From Alphaproteobacteria bacterium (GTDB taxonomy: Bacteria; Pseudomonadota; Alphaproteobacteria; Rhizobiales; Devosiaceae): 11,349 nt of DNA. Shown here one piece after another: positions 1 to 6,795 of this stretch; the first letter of the stretch is position 1; each line of letters begins with the position of its first letter. The position numbers were made by a program, and so were the translations under genes. The stretch spans positions 1 through 11,349 of the forward strand of contig JAHJOS010000193.1 of the NCBI GenBank assembly GCA_018820005.1, read 5' to 3'. The notes beneath the pieces were generated by a model. That model saw nothing but the letters and a program-made list of their open reading frames with translations. It had not been told where the DNA came from and searched no databases.

Positions 1-2
1 AT

Positions 3-236
3 GAGATGCACCACCCGAGCGCACCGACTGCGCCAAACGGGACGACACAACCCGCGACAATCCGTGTAGGCAGTGACGACGAGCCGACTGCGAGCAGGCG
101 GTTTGGCGGCGATTACGACCCGGCATATGGCGGGACGCGCGACACGGCCAGCGTGACCGTGGACGGCCATGCAGTGGGTGTGCACCTGCCGGTCTGGGCA
201 AGCTATGGCTTCGGCGACGTGACGCCCGAGGATTGA
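3..236 (+). CDS. Small hypothetical protein or C-terminal end of a longer one
   Basis: This frame has no stop between the left window edge and the TGA at 234-236, so it may be the end of a gene that begins outside. If it starts at the ATG at 6 it encodes 76 residues. Codon third positions are mostly G or C, especially from about base 110 on, which favours real coding over chance. The product is polar, with an Asp/Gly/Thr-rich middle and an acidic C-terminus ending in TPED. There is no signal peptide, membrane segment or motif that I recognise. Whether a ribosome binding site precedes the ATG cannot be judged, as only five bases are visible. I assign no function; coding status is moderately likely and the start is uncertain. 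Confidence 0.4.
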   Translation, partial: EMHHPSAPTAPNGTTQPATIRVGSDDEPTASRRFGGDYDPAYGGTRDTASVTVDGHAVGVHLPVWASYGFGDVTPED

Positions 237-306
237 GCGTGCCTGTCGAATCGCCTCACCATTGGCTAGGGTCACTGCACACAGTCTGCTAGCATTTTGG
301 GGTATC

Positions 307-909
307 ATGGCGCGCTCAAGTGAACGGGCCTGGCAACGCATGTTGTCGGGTCGTCGGCTCGATATTCTTGATCCCTCCCCGCTCGATGTGGAACTGCCCG
401 ACATTGCCCATGGGCTGGCGCGCGTTGCCCGCTGGAACGGCCAGACCTATGGCGATTATCCCTTTTCCGTCGCGCAGCATTCGGTGCTGGTGCTCGAGCT
501 GTTTCGTGCTGCCAACCCAGATGCAACGCCGGTGGCACAATTGCAGGCGCTTTTGCACGACGCGCCCGAATATGTGATGGGCGACATCATCTCGCCGTTC
601 AAGGCGGCGATGGGCGGCAATTACAAGGACGTGGAAAACCGGCTGTTGTCGGCGATCTTCCTGCGCTTCTCTCTGCCGGCCAGCATGCCTGCGGTACTGG
701 CCAAGCTGGTCAAGAAGGCAGACCGGGAAGCAGCGTTTTTCGAAGCCATTCACCTGGCCGGTTTCGAGGACAGCGAGGCGCGAAAATTCTTTGGTGCGCC
801 TACGCAGCCGGCCTTTGATGTTGATGCCTTCGACCGGCTGATCCGCCCCTGGCCGACGCGGGAGGCGCACGACCGCTTTGTGTCGGCATTCGAAGAAATA
901 TCGGTTTAG
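307..909 (+). CDS. YfbR-like HD-domain phosphohydrolase
   Basis: This is a 200-residue HD-superfamily protein, probably a soluble metal-dependent nucleoside monophosphate phosphatase. It shows the YfbR-type spaced metal ligands: His58 in AQHS, His84-Asp85 in LLHDAPE with Glu88 just after, and Asp139 in KKADREA. Length matches E. coli YfbR (199 residues), a 5'-deoxynucleotidase active on dNMPs. The N-terminal stretch around residues 30-48, with an IAHGLARVARW core, looks like rhizobial relatives. I chose the ATG at 307 because similarity begins at about this point and GGGG at 299-302 can serve as a ribosome binding site. A TTG at 262 would add 15 residues that look unrelated to the family. It is followed by a 123-bp gap before the next plus-strand gene. 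The HD assignment is firm; substrate specificity is inferred from the family. Confidence 0.85.
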   Translation: MARSSERAWQRMLSGRRLDILDPSPLDVELPDIAHGLARVARWNGQTYGDYPFSVAQHSVLVLELFRAANPDATPVAQLQALLHDAPEYVMGDIISPFKAAMGGNYKDVENRLLSAIFLRFSLPASMPAVLAKLVKKADREAAFFEAIHLAGFEDSEARKFFGAPTQPAFDVDAFDRLIRPWPTREAHDRFVSAFEEISV

Positions 910-977
910 TACCAGTCATTTGCCCTGTGGGAATTAACCTTAACGAACAATGAACTTTGCGCCTGCTGCCCCTCTAT

Positions 978-990
978 GGTTTCTGAAACC
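978..990. promoter_or_regulatory. Perfect 13-bp dyad upstream of the exported protein gene
   Basis: GGTTTC-T-GAAACC is a perfect 6-bp inverted repeat around one base. It lies about 43 bp upstream of the chosen start at 1033. The one-base centre rules out a normal RNA hairpin, so if functional it would be a protein-binding operator. No regulator is evident in the window, and a match of this size can arise by chance. Confidence 0.2.
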
Positions 991-1032
991 TTAAGACTGC
1001 AGCGCGCTTCGCTTCATTTCGGGACGGAAACC

Positions 1033-1557
1033 ATGGGCTTACCAGACCGCCGTATCTTGTTAGGCATGTTCCTTGGCGCAGCAGCCGCAACCGCATTGGC
1101 TGCCTCAGGGCCAGGGGCTGTCGTCGAAGTGTTCGCAGATGAATTGGCGCAAACCGTTGTGGCGCCCGGCTTTGATACGTCCCGGCTGGTCAAGTACGAA
1201 GGCCGCAAATATGTGGTGACCGCTGACCCGAGTGTGTCGCAGGAGCCGCTATCGACGCAGACAGTCAAGAAGATCGAGGGTGGCCGGGTCAGCTATGTGA
1301 CCATTACCACCACCTCCACGGGCACCTATTCAAGCGACGCAATGTTTTCGCCCAACGTGCAGTATCCTGGCATTGCGGTGGAGCCGGTTCGCCCCGAATG
1401 GTTCGCCAATGTGTTCTACAGCTGGAACGGCCGAGCCTGGTCGAGCTTTTCCAGCCGCCAGGGGCACTCCTACATGTCCTATCGCCAGGGCAGTACGCGC
1501 GTCAGCACCTATGGCGGTACGACCTGTGTCTCCGGCCCCGGCTATCGCGTCTGCTGA
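1033..1557 (+). CDS. Exported hypothetical protein with C-terminal cysteine pair
   Basis: I do not recognise this 174-residue protein. It starts with a signal-peptide-like segment: a short charged n-region ending in Arg6-Arg7, a hydrophobic Ala/Leu-rich stretch at about 8-24, and small residues suited to cleavage near 24-30. The mature part is rich in Ser, Thr, Tyr and Val, with a Thr/Ser cluster at about 90-101. Tyr, Trp and Phe recur at about 123-150, and there are only two cysteines, Cys165 and Cys174, which could form a disulphide outside the cytoplasm. I chose the ATG at 1033 over 976 because GGGACGGA at 1021-1028 is a good ribosome binding site and the signal peptide then begins at once. 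Its stop directly abuts the stop of the convergent cell wall hydrolase. A periplasmic or surface location is inferred. Confidence 0.7.
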   Translation: MGLPDRRILLGMFLGAAAATALAASGPGAVVEVFADELAQTVVAPGFDTSRLVKYEGRKYVVTADPSVSQEPLSTQTVKKIEGGRVSYVTITTTSTGTYSSDAMFSPNVQYPGIAVEPVRPEWFANVFYSWNGRAWSSFSSRQGHSYMSYRQGSTRVSTYGGTTCVSGPGYRVC

Positions 1558-2619
1558 TCAGCCAAAGAGCCAGCCGCTCTTGAACTTGTAGAACACGTGC
1601 AGCCCGATCTGGGTGACCTTGGTCATGCGCGGCGCCCAGTCGGGACGGACATAGGTGGCGTGATAATGCGTCGCATCACCCACTTCGGTCAGATAGAGCT
1701 GGCCATCGGTAAAGCGCTTGGCAATATCCTGCGCCTGCGTCCAGGCCGCGCTGTCATTGACGTATTCTGGAATGCCGTCACAGGCGAAGGAGAACTGGCA
1801 GGCATTGCGCTTGTTCTGGTTCTGGAACACGACGCCGCAGATGGTGCCCGGATATCGGCGATCTTTGACCCGGTTCTGGACCACCTGGGCCACCGCGACT
1901 TGACCGCGATAGCTTTCGCCGCGGGCTTCAAAGTAGATCGCTGTCGCAAGGCACCAGAGTTCCTTCTCAGAGGCCTCGATCGGCTGGCCGGTCGAGAAAC
2001 CGCCAGTTACGGGCGCCAGTTCACGCGCATAGGCCAACTGGGCCGATGCTGTTACCGGGACGGGAGTAAAGGCCTCGGGTGCAATACCCGCGATGGCGTC
2101 CAGCGCGTCTGAGGAGGACGCGCCGATCAGGCTGGGATCGATGGCCGCAATCGACATGCGCGGACCGATTTCGACATCGCCCGTCGCCGGGATCGAGACA
2201 TCTGCGAGCCTGGATTGGCCCAGCCCGGTCGTATCGCCCGGACCTGAGCGTAGTGAAGCGAGCCGAACCCGAACTTCTTCAAAACTGCGTGAGATGGCGA
2301 GAGCGTCGACGGGATGGCGTACGCGGTCGACTTTTTCGGCCCGGTTCGGGCCGGTAAACATAGCCGTGTTGAAAAGCTGGCCGACCGAACCGGTGATAAC
2401 AGGGTCCACACCCGAATAAGACAAGCTGGCCATGGCCAGCTTGGTTGTCTTGGGCAAAACGTTGACGAGATCGGATGCCGGGCCGAACGCTACTCCGGTC
2501 AAACCCGCATAGCTCAGGGCACACAGGATCACCGCACCAAAAACCCTGGCGACGGGGTGACCGACACGAGCCGCTCTGGCCAGGCGCTTGCGCACCACCG
2601 GCCGGGGGGAATGGACCAT
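1558..2619 (-). CDS. Membrane-anchored SleB-type cell wall hydrolase
   Basis: This 353-residue protein has a C-terminal Hydrolase_2 (SleB/CwlJ-like, PF07486) domain from about residue 218 to the end. The domain carries the catalytic-type glutamate in IYFEARGE (Glu231), the following QVAVAQVVQNRV helix, CQFSFACDG with paired cysteines, and the HYHATYVRPDWA segment at about 318-329. This family cleaves peptidoglycan glycan strands; in non-sporulating alphaproteobacteria it is thought to act in wall remodelling. The basic N-terminus (RKRLARAARV) is followed by one hydrophobic segment at about 26-46, suggesting an inner-membrane anchor with the enzyme in the periplasm. Residues 47-215 form a low-complexity linker. 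ATG at 2619 is used; a TTG one codon earlier is possible. It lies 174 bp downstream of the VasI-like gene, so it probably has its own promoter. Confidence 0.85.
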   Translation of the reverse strand: MVHSPRPVVRKRLARAARVGHPVARVFGAVILCALSYAGLTGVAFGPASDLVNVLPKTTKLAMASLSYSGVDPVITGSVGQLFNTAMFTGPNRAEKVDRVRHPVDALAISRSFEEVRVRLASLRSGPGDTTGLGQSRLADVSIPATGDVEIGPRMSIAAIDPSLIGASSSDALDAIAGIAPEAFTPVPVTASAQLAYARELAPVTGGFSTGQPIEASEKELWCLATAIYFEARGESYRGQVAVAQVVQNRVKDRRYPGTICGVVFQNQNKRNACQFSFACDGIPEYVNDSAAWTQAQDIAKRFTDGQLYLTEVGDATHYHATYVRPDWAPRMTKVTQIGLHVFYKFKSGWLFG

Positions 2620-2677
2620 CAACGCTACTCAACACTACGCAACAAAACTACTGATCGGCGAAAGTGACGCTAAAATG

Positions 2678-2688
2678 CCGACAGTCGG
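2678..2688. promoter_or_regulatory. Small perfect dyad upstream of the cell wall hydrolase
   Basis: CCGAC-A-GTCGG is a perfect 5-bp inverted repeat inside the 174-bp gap (2620-2793) between the VasI-like gene and the hydrolase. It lies about 60 bp upstream of the hydrolase ATG. With a one-base centre and no T-run after it on either strand, it does not look like a terminator. It could be an operator or chance. I found no other clear signal in this gap. Confidence 0.15.
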
Positions 2689-2793
2689 AATGATGTCTTA
2701 TTAGGGTTAGCAGCGGGTAAACGGCGTTTGCGGCGCGGCCAAGGATGAACCATGGCGCCGGTTCGGCAGCAGTGTGACCTGTAGAAATCGCTC

Positions 2794-3351
2794 CTAGAGG
2801 TCGCAGGCGGCGCGGACGCGCTCGATTTCGGGCAGGAAGGCATCGACCCTGAACCGCACAGAAAGCGAGCGCGAATTGGCGGGGGTGACGCGGGCCGTCA
2901 GATTGGTCACGCCTGCCAGGCCATCGAGAAAGGCCGCGGCGTCAAGGCTGGTGTCGATCAGTACGGCGGTATTGTCGGAATTGACCGACAGGGTGCGGCT
3001 GCGGGCGGCCTGCAAATCGTTCTGCAATGTAATCCCCGCATCGCGTCCCAGCGCCGACATCGTATTGCCCGCAAATGAAAAAGCGACGCTGAGTGCGCCA
3101 TCGTTGCAGACTACGGTCATGGTAGCCGGTGCCCGCCCGTTGGGGCGCGCCGGAATGAGCTGCTCTGATTGAAGGCTGGCAGTCACGGAATCCGCGGCGG
3201 CGTCTGCCGTTCGGAACAGGCCATCATAGCACGCCAATCGTTCGGCATCGGTGGCAATCGCCACGCATTGGGACACGGTAACCTGAGCAAAAGCGACAGG
3301 CGCAGGCATGCTAAAAAGCGGCAACAACGCCAGAACCGGCAGAAACTTCAC
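2794..3351 (-). CDS. VasI/TagO-like exported protein
   Basis: The 185-residue product begins with a signal peptide (MKFLPVLALLPLFSMPAPVA, cleavage probably after Ala22). Next comes a Cys-containing segment, VSQCVAIATDAERLACYDGLF, shown here as residues 26-46 with Cys29 and Cys41. That C...D.eRLaCYD pattern is typical of the VasI/TagO family (PF11319) and of many small alphaproteobacterial periplasmic proteins. The C-terminus, with Arg-rich beta-like strands and a final RAACDL (Cys183), also fits that family. TagO is a type VI secretion accessory factor, but no other secretion genes are present, so its role here is unknown. I chose GTG at 3351 because the signal peptide starts there and GGGAGAGGA lies upstream. 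A longer in-frame form would run into the ppdK-like gene and lose the N-terminal signal. Confidence 0.65.
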   Translation of the reverse strand: MKFLPVLALLPLFSMPAPVAFAQVTVSQCVAIATDAERLACYDGLFRTADAAADSVTASLQSEQLIPARPNGRAPATMTVVCNDGALSVAFSFAGNTMSALGRDAGITLQNDLQAARSRTLSVNSDNTAVLIDTSLDAAAFLDGLAGVTNLTARVTPANSRSLSVRFRVDAFLPEIERVRAACDL

Positions 3352-3400
3352 GTCGGTCTTGTCCTCTCCCTTGGATCGGCAGGTGCCGAAACGCCATTCA

Positions 3401-3429
3401 CATATAGGTAGCGCGGGCGCGAAAGTTAA
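3401..3429 (-). promoter_or_regulatory. Candidate sigma70-type promoter for the VasI-like gene
   Basis: On the minus strand, TTAACT (3429-3424) and TATATG (3406-3401) are separated by exactly 17 bases, each matching four or more of six consensus positions. The -35 element would overlap the TAA stop of the ppdK-like gene. Transcription would start about 40 bases before the GTG at 3351. This is a by-eye match only; it suggests the VasI-like gene need not depend on ppdK-like readthrough. Confidence 0.35.
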
Positions 3430-5708
3430 GCGGACGCCTGGGCCAAGGTCAGCCGCGCCACCGGCACACGATAGGGAGAGCAGCTGACATAGTCGATGCC
3501 AAGGCCTGAGAAGAACTTGAGCGAAGTGGGATCGCCGGCGTGCTCGCCACAAATGCCGATCTTGAGGCGCGGATTGGCGGCCCTGCCCCGCTGAATGGCG
3601 ATGGCAATCAATTCGCCGACGCCCTTTTCGTCGATGGTGACGAAGGGATCGCGCTCATAGATGCCCTTGCGCTGATAGGCGGCAAGGAAAGTGGGCGCAT
3701 CATCGCGCGAGATGCCAAAGGTCGTCTGGGTCAGATCGTTGGTGCCGAAGGAGAAGAAGTCCACCATATTGGCGATGTCGCCGGCGCGCAGGCAGGCGCG
3801 GGGCAGCTCGATCATGGTGCCAAAGGCCATTTTGACCTTTTCGGAGCGCAAAAGCCCCGAATTGGCGGCGATGGTGTTCATGCGCTCGCGCACGAAGGCG
3901 ACTTCGCTGGCGGTGGAGACAAACGGTACCATGACCTCGACCGCCACAGGCTCAGTCTGCCGTTCGCTGGCGGCGCGAACGCCGGCCATGATGGCCTGCA
4001 TCTGCATCGAGAGGATTTCGGGATAGGTGATGGCAAGACGCACGCCGCGGTGGCCAAGCATGGGGTTGACCTCGGCGATACGGTCGAGCCGCTGGCGCAG
4101 GGCGCGCACGGCCAGACCCAGCGAGGCGGCGGTCTCTTCGATATCCTCCTCGGTGCGCGGCAGGAACTCGTGCAGCGGCGGATCGAACAGGCGCACGGTG
4201 ACCGGCAGCCCCTTCATGGCCGAGAACAACGCCGAATAGTCGCCGGTCTGGAAATCAACGAGGCCATCGACGGCGCGGCTGCGATCGTCCTCGTCTTCGG
4301 AGAGGATCATGCGGCGCAGCGCCACCATGCGCTCGGGCGAAAAGAACATGTGCTCGCTGCGCGCCAGGCCGATGCCTTCGGCGCCAAAGCTGAGGGCGGT
4401 ATTGGCCGATTCCACGGTCTCGGCATTGGTGCGCACGGCGATGGTCCGGGTGGCATCGGACCAGCCCAGCAGCGTGCTGATGGCGCCGCCGATGTGGGGC
4501 TGGGCCAGTGCCAGCGTGCCGGCATAGACGGTGCCATCGGTGCCATCGATAGTCAGGCGATCGCCCGTGCGGAATTCGCGTTCGCCAATGCGGCACACCA
4601 TCTCGGCACTATCGACCGACAGACTGCGCACACCGGCAACGCAGGGTTTGCCGGTAATGCGGGCGATCACTCCGGCATGGCTCGACATGCCGCCACGGGC
4701 CGTCAGAATGCCCGTCGCCGCCTTCATGCCCTCCATATCGCCGGGACCCGTCTCGTTGACCACCAGGATGCAGTGCTTGCCGCGCGCGCGCAGCCGGGCC
4801 GCGTCCTCGGAATTGAACACGATGATGCCGCTGGCGGCGCCGGGGGACACACCCAGGCCAGTGGCAATAGGGGTCGCACCATCGGTGGAATCGAGCCTGG
4901 GATGGAGCAGCTGTGCAAGGCGCGAGGGGTCGACACGAGTCACCGCATTGTGGGCAGACCAGACCTTGCTCTTGACCCGATCGACAGCGGCTTCAAGGTC
5001 CGCAGCCGCCGAGGCCTGATAGGGGCGCGCCGACAGGAACAGCACCTGGCCGCGCTGCACGGCCACCGAACAGACCATATGCTGGCCGGCCTTGGCATCA
5101 ACCAGATTGACCAGGGCCGAAATGGACGCCGGCAGTCCGGGCAGAAGCGAACCACTGAGCGGCGCTGGCCCGAGGACGCCGGTGGTGGCGTTGCGGGTCA
5201 GGAACTGCTCGACCTCGCCATTGGCAACGGCCTGCACCAGCACGATCTGCTTGCCGCGGTCCTCATCCTGGCGGCCGGTCCAGCCCTGACCAAATCCATA
5301 GCTATCGAAGGCATTCTTGATGGCCTTAGCCAGCGGACGGGCGGGATCGACTGAGTCTTCGGAATTGTTGGGGGCAGCAATGCCCAGCTTGGCAGGCAGC
5401 AGGCCACCATTATGCATTGCCGCCGAGGTGCGGACCACCAGTTGGGGCGGCTTGCCATCCTTGCCGACGAGCTTGAACAGGCAGGCCACCCAATGGGTAC
5501 GCAGGCGCAATTCCTTGCGGCTGCGTTCGGACTGCAGTTCGTCCCAGGCGGCGCGGGTCAGGACGATCGTGGGAACAGTGGGAAATCCGGCATCTCCAAC
5601 GCGGAAAATCCAGCGCGCTTTGCCGCTGAGCAATTTGAGCTGGCTGGCGGACAGGTTCGCCTTCCCCATTGCCGGGGCAATTGCGAACATTTCCTGCGCC
5701 ACACTCAC
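3426..5708 (-). CDS. Pyruvate phosphate dikinase-like protein with shortened ATP-grasp domain
   Basis: The protein has 760 residues against about 870-890 in pyruvate phosphate dikinase (PPDK), which interconverts pyruvate and PEP. The phosphohistidine domain (about 283-400) has His344 in TARGGMSSHAG. The PEP/pyruvate barrel (about 410-755) has Arg450, Arg506, Glu634, Asn657-Asp658 and Cys720 (GICGEHAGDP). These match Clostridium symbiosum PPDK His455, Arg561, Arg617, Glu745, Asn768 and Cys831 with a constant offset of 111. The N-terminal domain is the oddity. Lys30 and Arg93 resemble ATP-site residues and a TRNATTG motif remains (171-177). However, the segment equivalent to QDIEFT..LQTR reads QHMVCS..LSAR, apparently losing Asp321, Glu323 and Gln335. 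GTG at 5708 has AGGG suitably placed upstream; Met7 is an alternative start. It could be a divergent dikinase or a PEP-dependent phosphotransfer protein like PTS enzyme I. Membership is firm, activity is not. Confidence 0.85.
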   Translation of the reverse strand: MSVAQEMFAIAPAMGKANLSASQLKLLSGKARWIFRVGDAGFPTVPTIVLTRAAWDELQSERSRKELRLRTHWVACLFKLVGKDGKPPQLVVRTSAAMHNGGLLPAKLGIAAPNNSEDSVDPARPLAKAIKNAFDSYGFGQGWTGRQDEDRGKQIVLVQAVANGEVEQFLTRNATTGVLGPAPLSGSLLPGLPASISALVNLVDAKAGQHMVCSVAVQRGQVLFLSARPYQASAAADLEAAVDRVKSKVWSAHNAVTRVDPSRLAQLLHPRLDSTDGATPIATGLGVSPGAASGIIVFNSEDAARLRARGKHCILVVNETGPGDMEGMKAATGILTARGGMSSHAGVIARITGKPCVAGVRSLSVDSAEMVCRIGEREFRTGDRLTIDGTDGTVYAGTLALAQPHIGGAISTLLGWSDATRTIAVRTNAETVESANTALSFGAEGIGLARSEHMFFSPERMVALRRMILSEDEDDRSRAVDGLVDFQTGDYSALFSAMKGLPVTVRLFDPPLHEFLPRTEEDIEETAASLGLAVRALRQRLDRIAEVNPMLGHRGVRLAITYPEILSMQMQAIMAGVRAASERQTEPVAVEVMVPFVSTASEVAFVRERMNTIAANSGLLRSEKVKMAFGTMIELPRACLRAGDIANMVDFFSFGTNDLTQTTFGISRDDAPTFLAAYQRKGIYERDPFVTIDEKGVGELIAIAIQRGRAANPRLKIGICGEHAGDPTSLKFFSGLGIDYVSCSPYRVPVARLTLAQASA

Positions 5709-5747
5709 ACTGAATCCCTGTCTTTTGTTGTCGCTATCTCACAGTTG

Positions 5748-5770
5748 GCCGCATAATGCCTGTGCGGCAT
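5748..5770. promoter_or_regulatory. Nested inverted repeats between the ppdK-like gene and ispH
   Basis: Three overlapping dyads fall in the middle of the 115-bp divergent region: GCCGCA (5748-5753) with TGCGGC (5763-5768), GCAT-A-ATGC (5751-5759), and ATGCC (5756-5760) with GGCAT (5766-5770). They cannot all form at once. The position, about 55 bp from each start codon, suits a shared operator or promoter-proximal structure. Function is inferred; I saw no convincing -35/-10 pair for either gene. Confidence 0.25.
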
Positions 5771-5823
5771 GGTCGCTGCAACAAGACTTGACTTGCTGGC
5801 CTGTCGAAAGCATCTGATCGGCT

Positions 5824-6795
5824 ATGGAAAAGCGGCCACACCTAGACATTCTGCTCTGCGCCCCACGCGGTTTTTGCGCCGGGGTCGACCGGGCCATTCA
5901 GATCGTTGAACTCGCCCTCGAAAAATATGGCGCGCCGGTCTATGTGCGCCATGCCATCGTCCACAACAAATATGTGGTGGATGGGCTGCGCGACAAAGGC
6001 GCGGTGTTCGTGGAGGAACTGAGCGAAATCCCGGAAACCGACGCCCCCGTCGTGTTCTCGGCGCATGGCGTGCCCAAATCGGTTCCTGCCGATGCCAAGA
6101 GCCGTAACATGTTCTTCCTTGATGCCACCTGCCCGCTGGTAAGCAAGGTGCACGTGGAAGCGCAGCGGCATTTTGCCGAAGGTCACGAAATCGTGTTGAT
6201 CGGCCACAAGGGGCATCCTGAGGTCGTGGGCACGATGGGACAATTGCCCGTCGGCGCGATCACGCTGATCGAGACGGTGGCCGATGCGCAGGTGTTTGAG
6301 CCGCGCGATCCACTGACACTGGCCTTCGTTACCCAGACGACGCTGTCGGTCGATGACACGCGCGAGATCGTGGCTGCGCTCAAGGTGCGCTTCCCGGCCA
6401 TCAACGGCCCGCACAAGGAAGACATCTGCTACGCCACCACCAATCGGCAAGAGGCCATCAAGGCCGTCGCGCCCGAAGTGGATGCGATGATCGTGGTGGG
6501 CTCGCCCAATTCGTCCAATTCGCTGCGCCTGGTGGAAGTGGCCGAACGGGCCGGCTGCAAGGTCTCCATGCTGGTCGACCGCGCCGCCGAAATCGACTGG
6601 TCGCGGCTTGAGGGCATCAAGACGCTGGGCGTCTCCGCCGGGGCCTCGGCGCCCGAAAAGTTGGTAGACGAGGTTATCGAAGCCTTCGCCCAGCGCTATG
6701 ACATCAAGGTGCAAGCCCGGGTAACGGCCAAGGAAAACATCGCCTTCAACATCCCGCGCGAGCTGCGGGCAATCGAGGCCGCCGTTTCGTCATGA
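5824..6795 (+). CDS. ispH: 4-hydroxy-3-methylbut-2-enyl diphosphate reductase
   Basis: IspH catalyses the last step of the MEP isoprenoid pathway, reducing HMBPP to IPP and DMAPP with an iron-sulphur cluster in the cytosol. The 323-residue product has the three cluster cysteines in conserved contexts: Cys18 (APRGFCAGVDRA), Cys103 (DATCPLV) and Cys202 (ICYATTNRQ). Substrate-site residues are also visible: His47 (IVHNKYVV), His81 (SAHGV), His131 and Glu133 (GHKGHPE), Thr170 region (TQTTLS) and the SSNSLRLVEV segment near 230-239. Length is typical of alphaproteobacterial IspH. No strong ribosome binding site precedes the ATG, but the N-terminus fits the family. Its stop overlaps the start of the acetyltransferase in ATGA, so the two are probably co-translated. 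It is divergent from the ppdK-like gene. Identification is secure. Confidence 0.97.
   Translation: MEKRPHLDILLCAPRGFCAGVDRAIQIVELALEKYGAPVYVRHAIVHNKYVVDGLRDKGAVFVEELSEIPETDAPVVFSAHGVPKSVPADAKSRNMFFLDATCPLVSKVHVEAQRHFAEGHEIVLIGHKGHPEVVGTMGQLPVGAITLIETVADAQVFEPRDPLTLAFVTQTTLSVDDTREIVAALKVRFPAINGPHKEDICYATTNRQEAIKAVAPEVDAMIVVGSPNSSNSLRLVEVAERAGCKVSMLVDRAAEIDWSRLEGIKTLGVSAGASAPEKLVDEVIEAFAQRYDIKVQARVTAKENIAFNIPRELRAIEAAVSS

Noticed and set aside
262..306. TTG start at 262 for the HD phosphohydrolase
   Set aside because: The added 15 residues do not resemble the family and no ribosome binding site fits better than GGGG before the ATG at 307.
934..944. TTAACCTTAAC as a CtrA binding site
   Set aside because: CtrA boxes need TTAA-N7-TTAA(C); here the two TTAA blocks are only two bases apart.
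3352..3552. N-terminal extension of the VasI-like gene into the ppdK-like gene
   Set aside because: The extra 67 residues look like shadow sequence and would bury a clear signal peptide; a GTG with an upstream purine-rich site explains the start.
3540..5354. A 604-residue open frame on the plus strand opposite the ppdK-like gene
   Set aside because: It is wholly antisense to a well-supported gene, rich in His, Gly, Ala and Gln as expected for a shadow of GC-rich codons, and has no recognisable domain.
5788..5816. TTGACT (5788-5793) as the -35 of an ispH promoter
   Set aside because: At 17 bases the -10 would be CATCTG, a poor match, and the start codon would follow only 7 bases later.
5842..6714. 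A 290-residue open frame antisense to ispH
   Set aside because: It lies entirely opposite a secure ispH with no motif of its own; composition (His, Arg, Asp and Gly rich) is that of a shadow frame.
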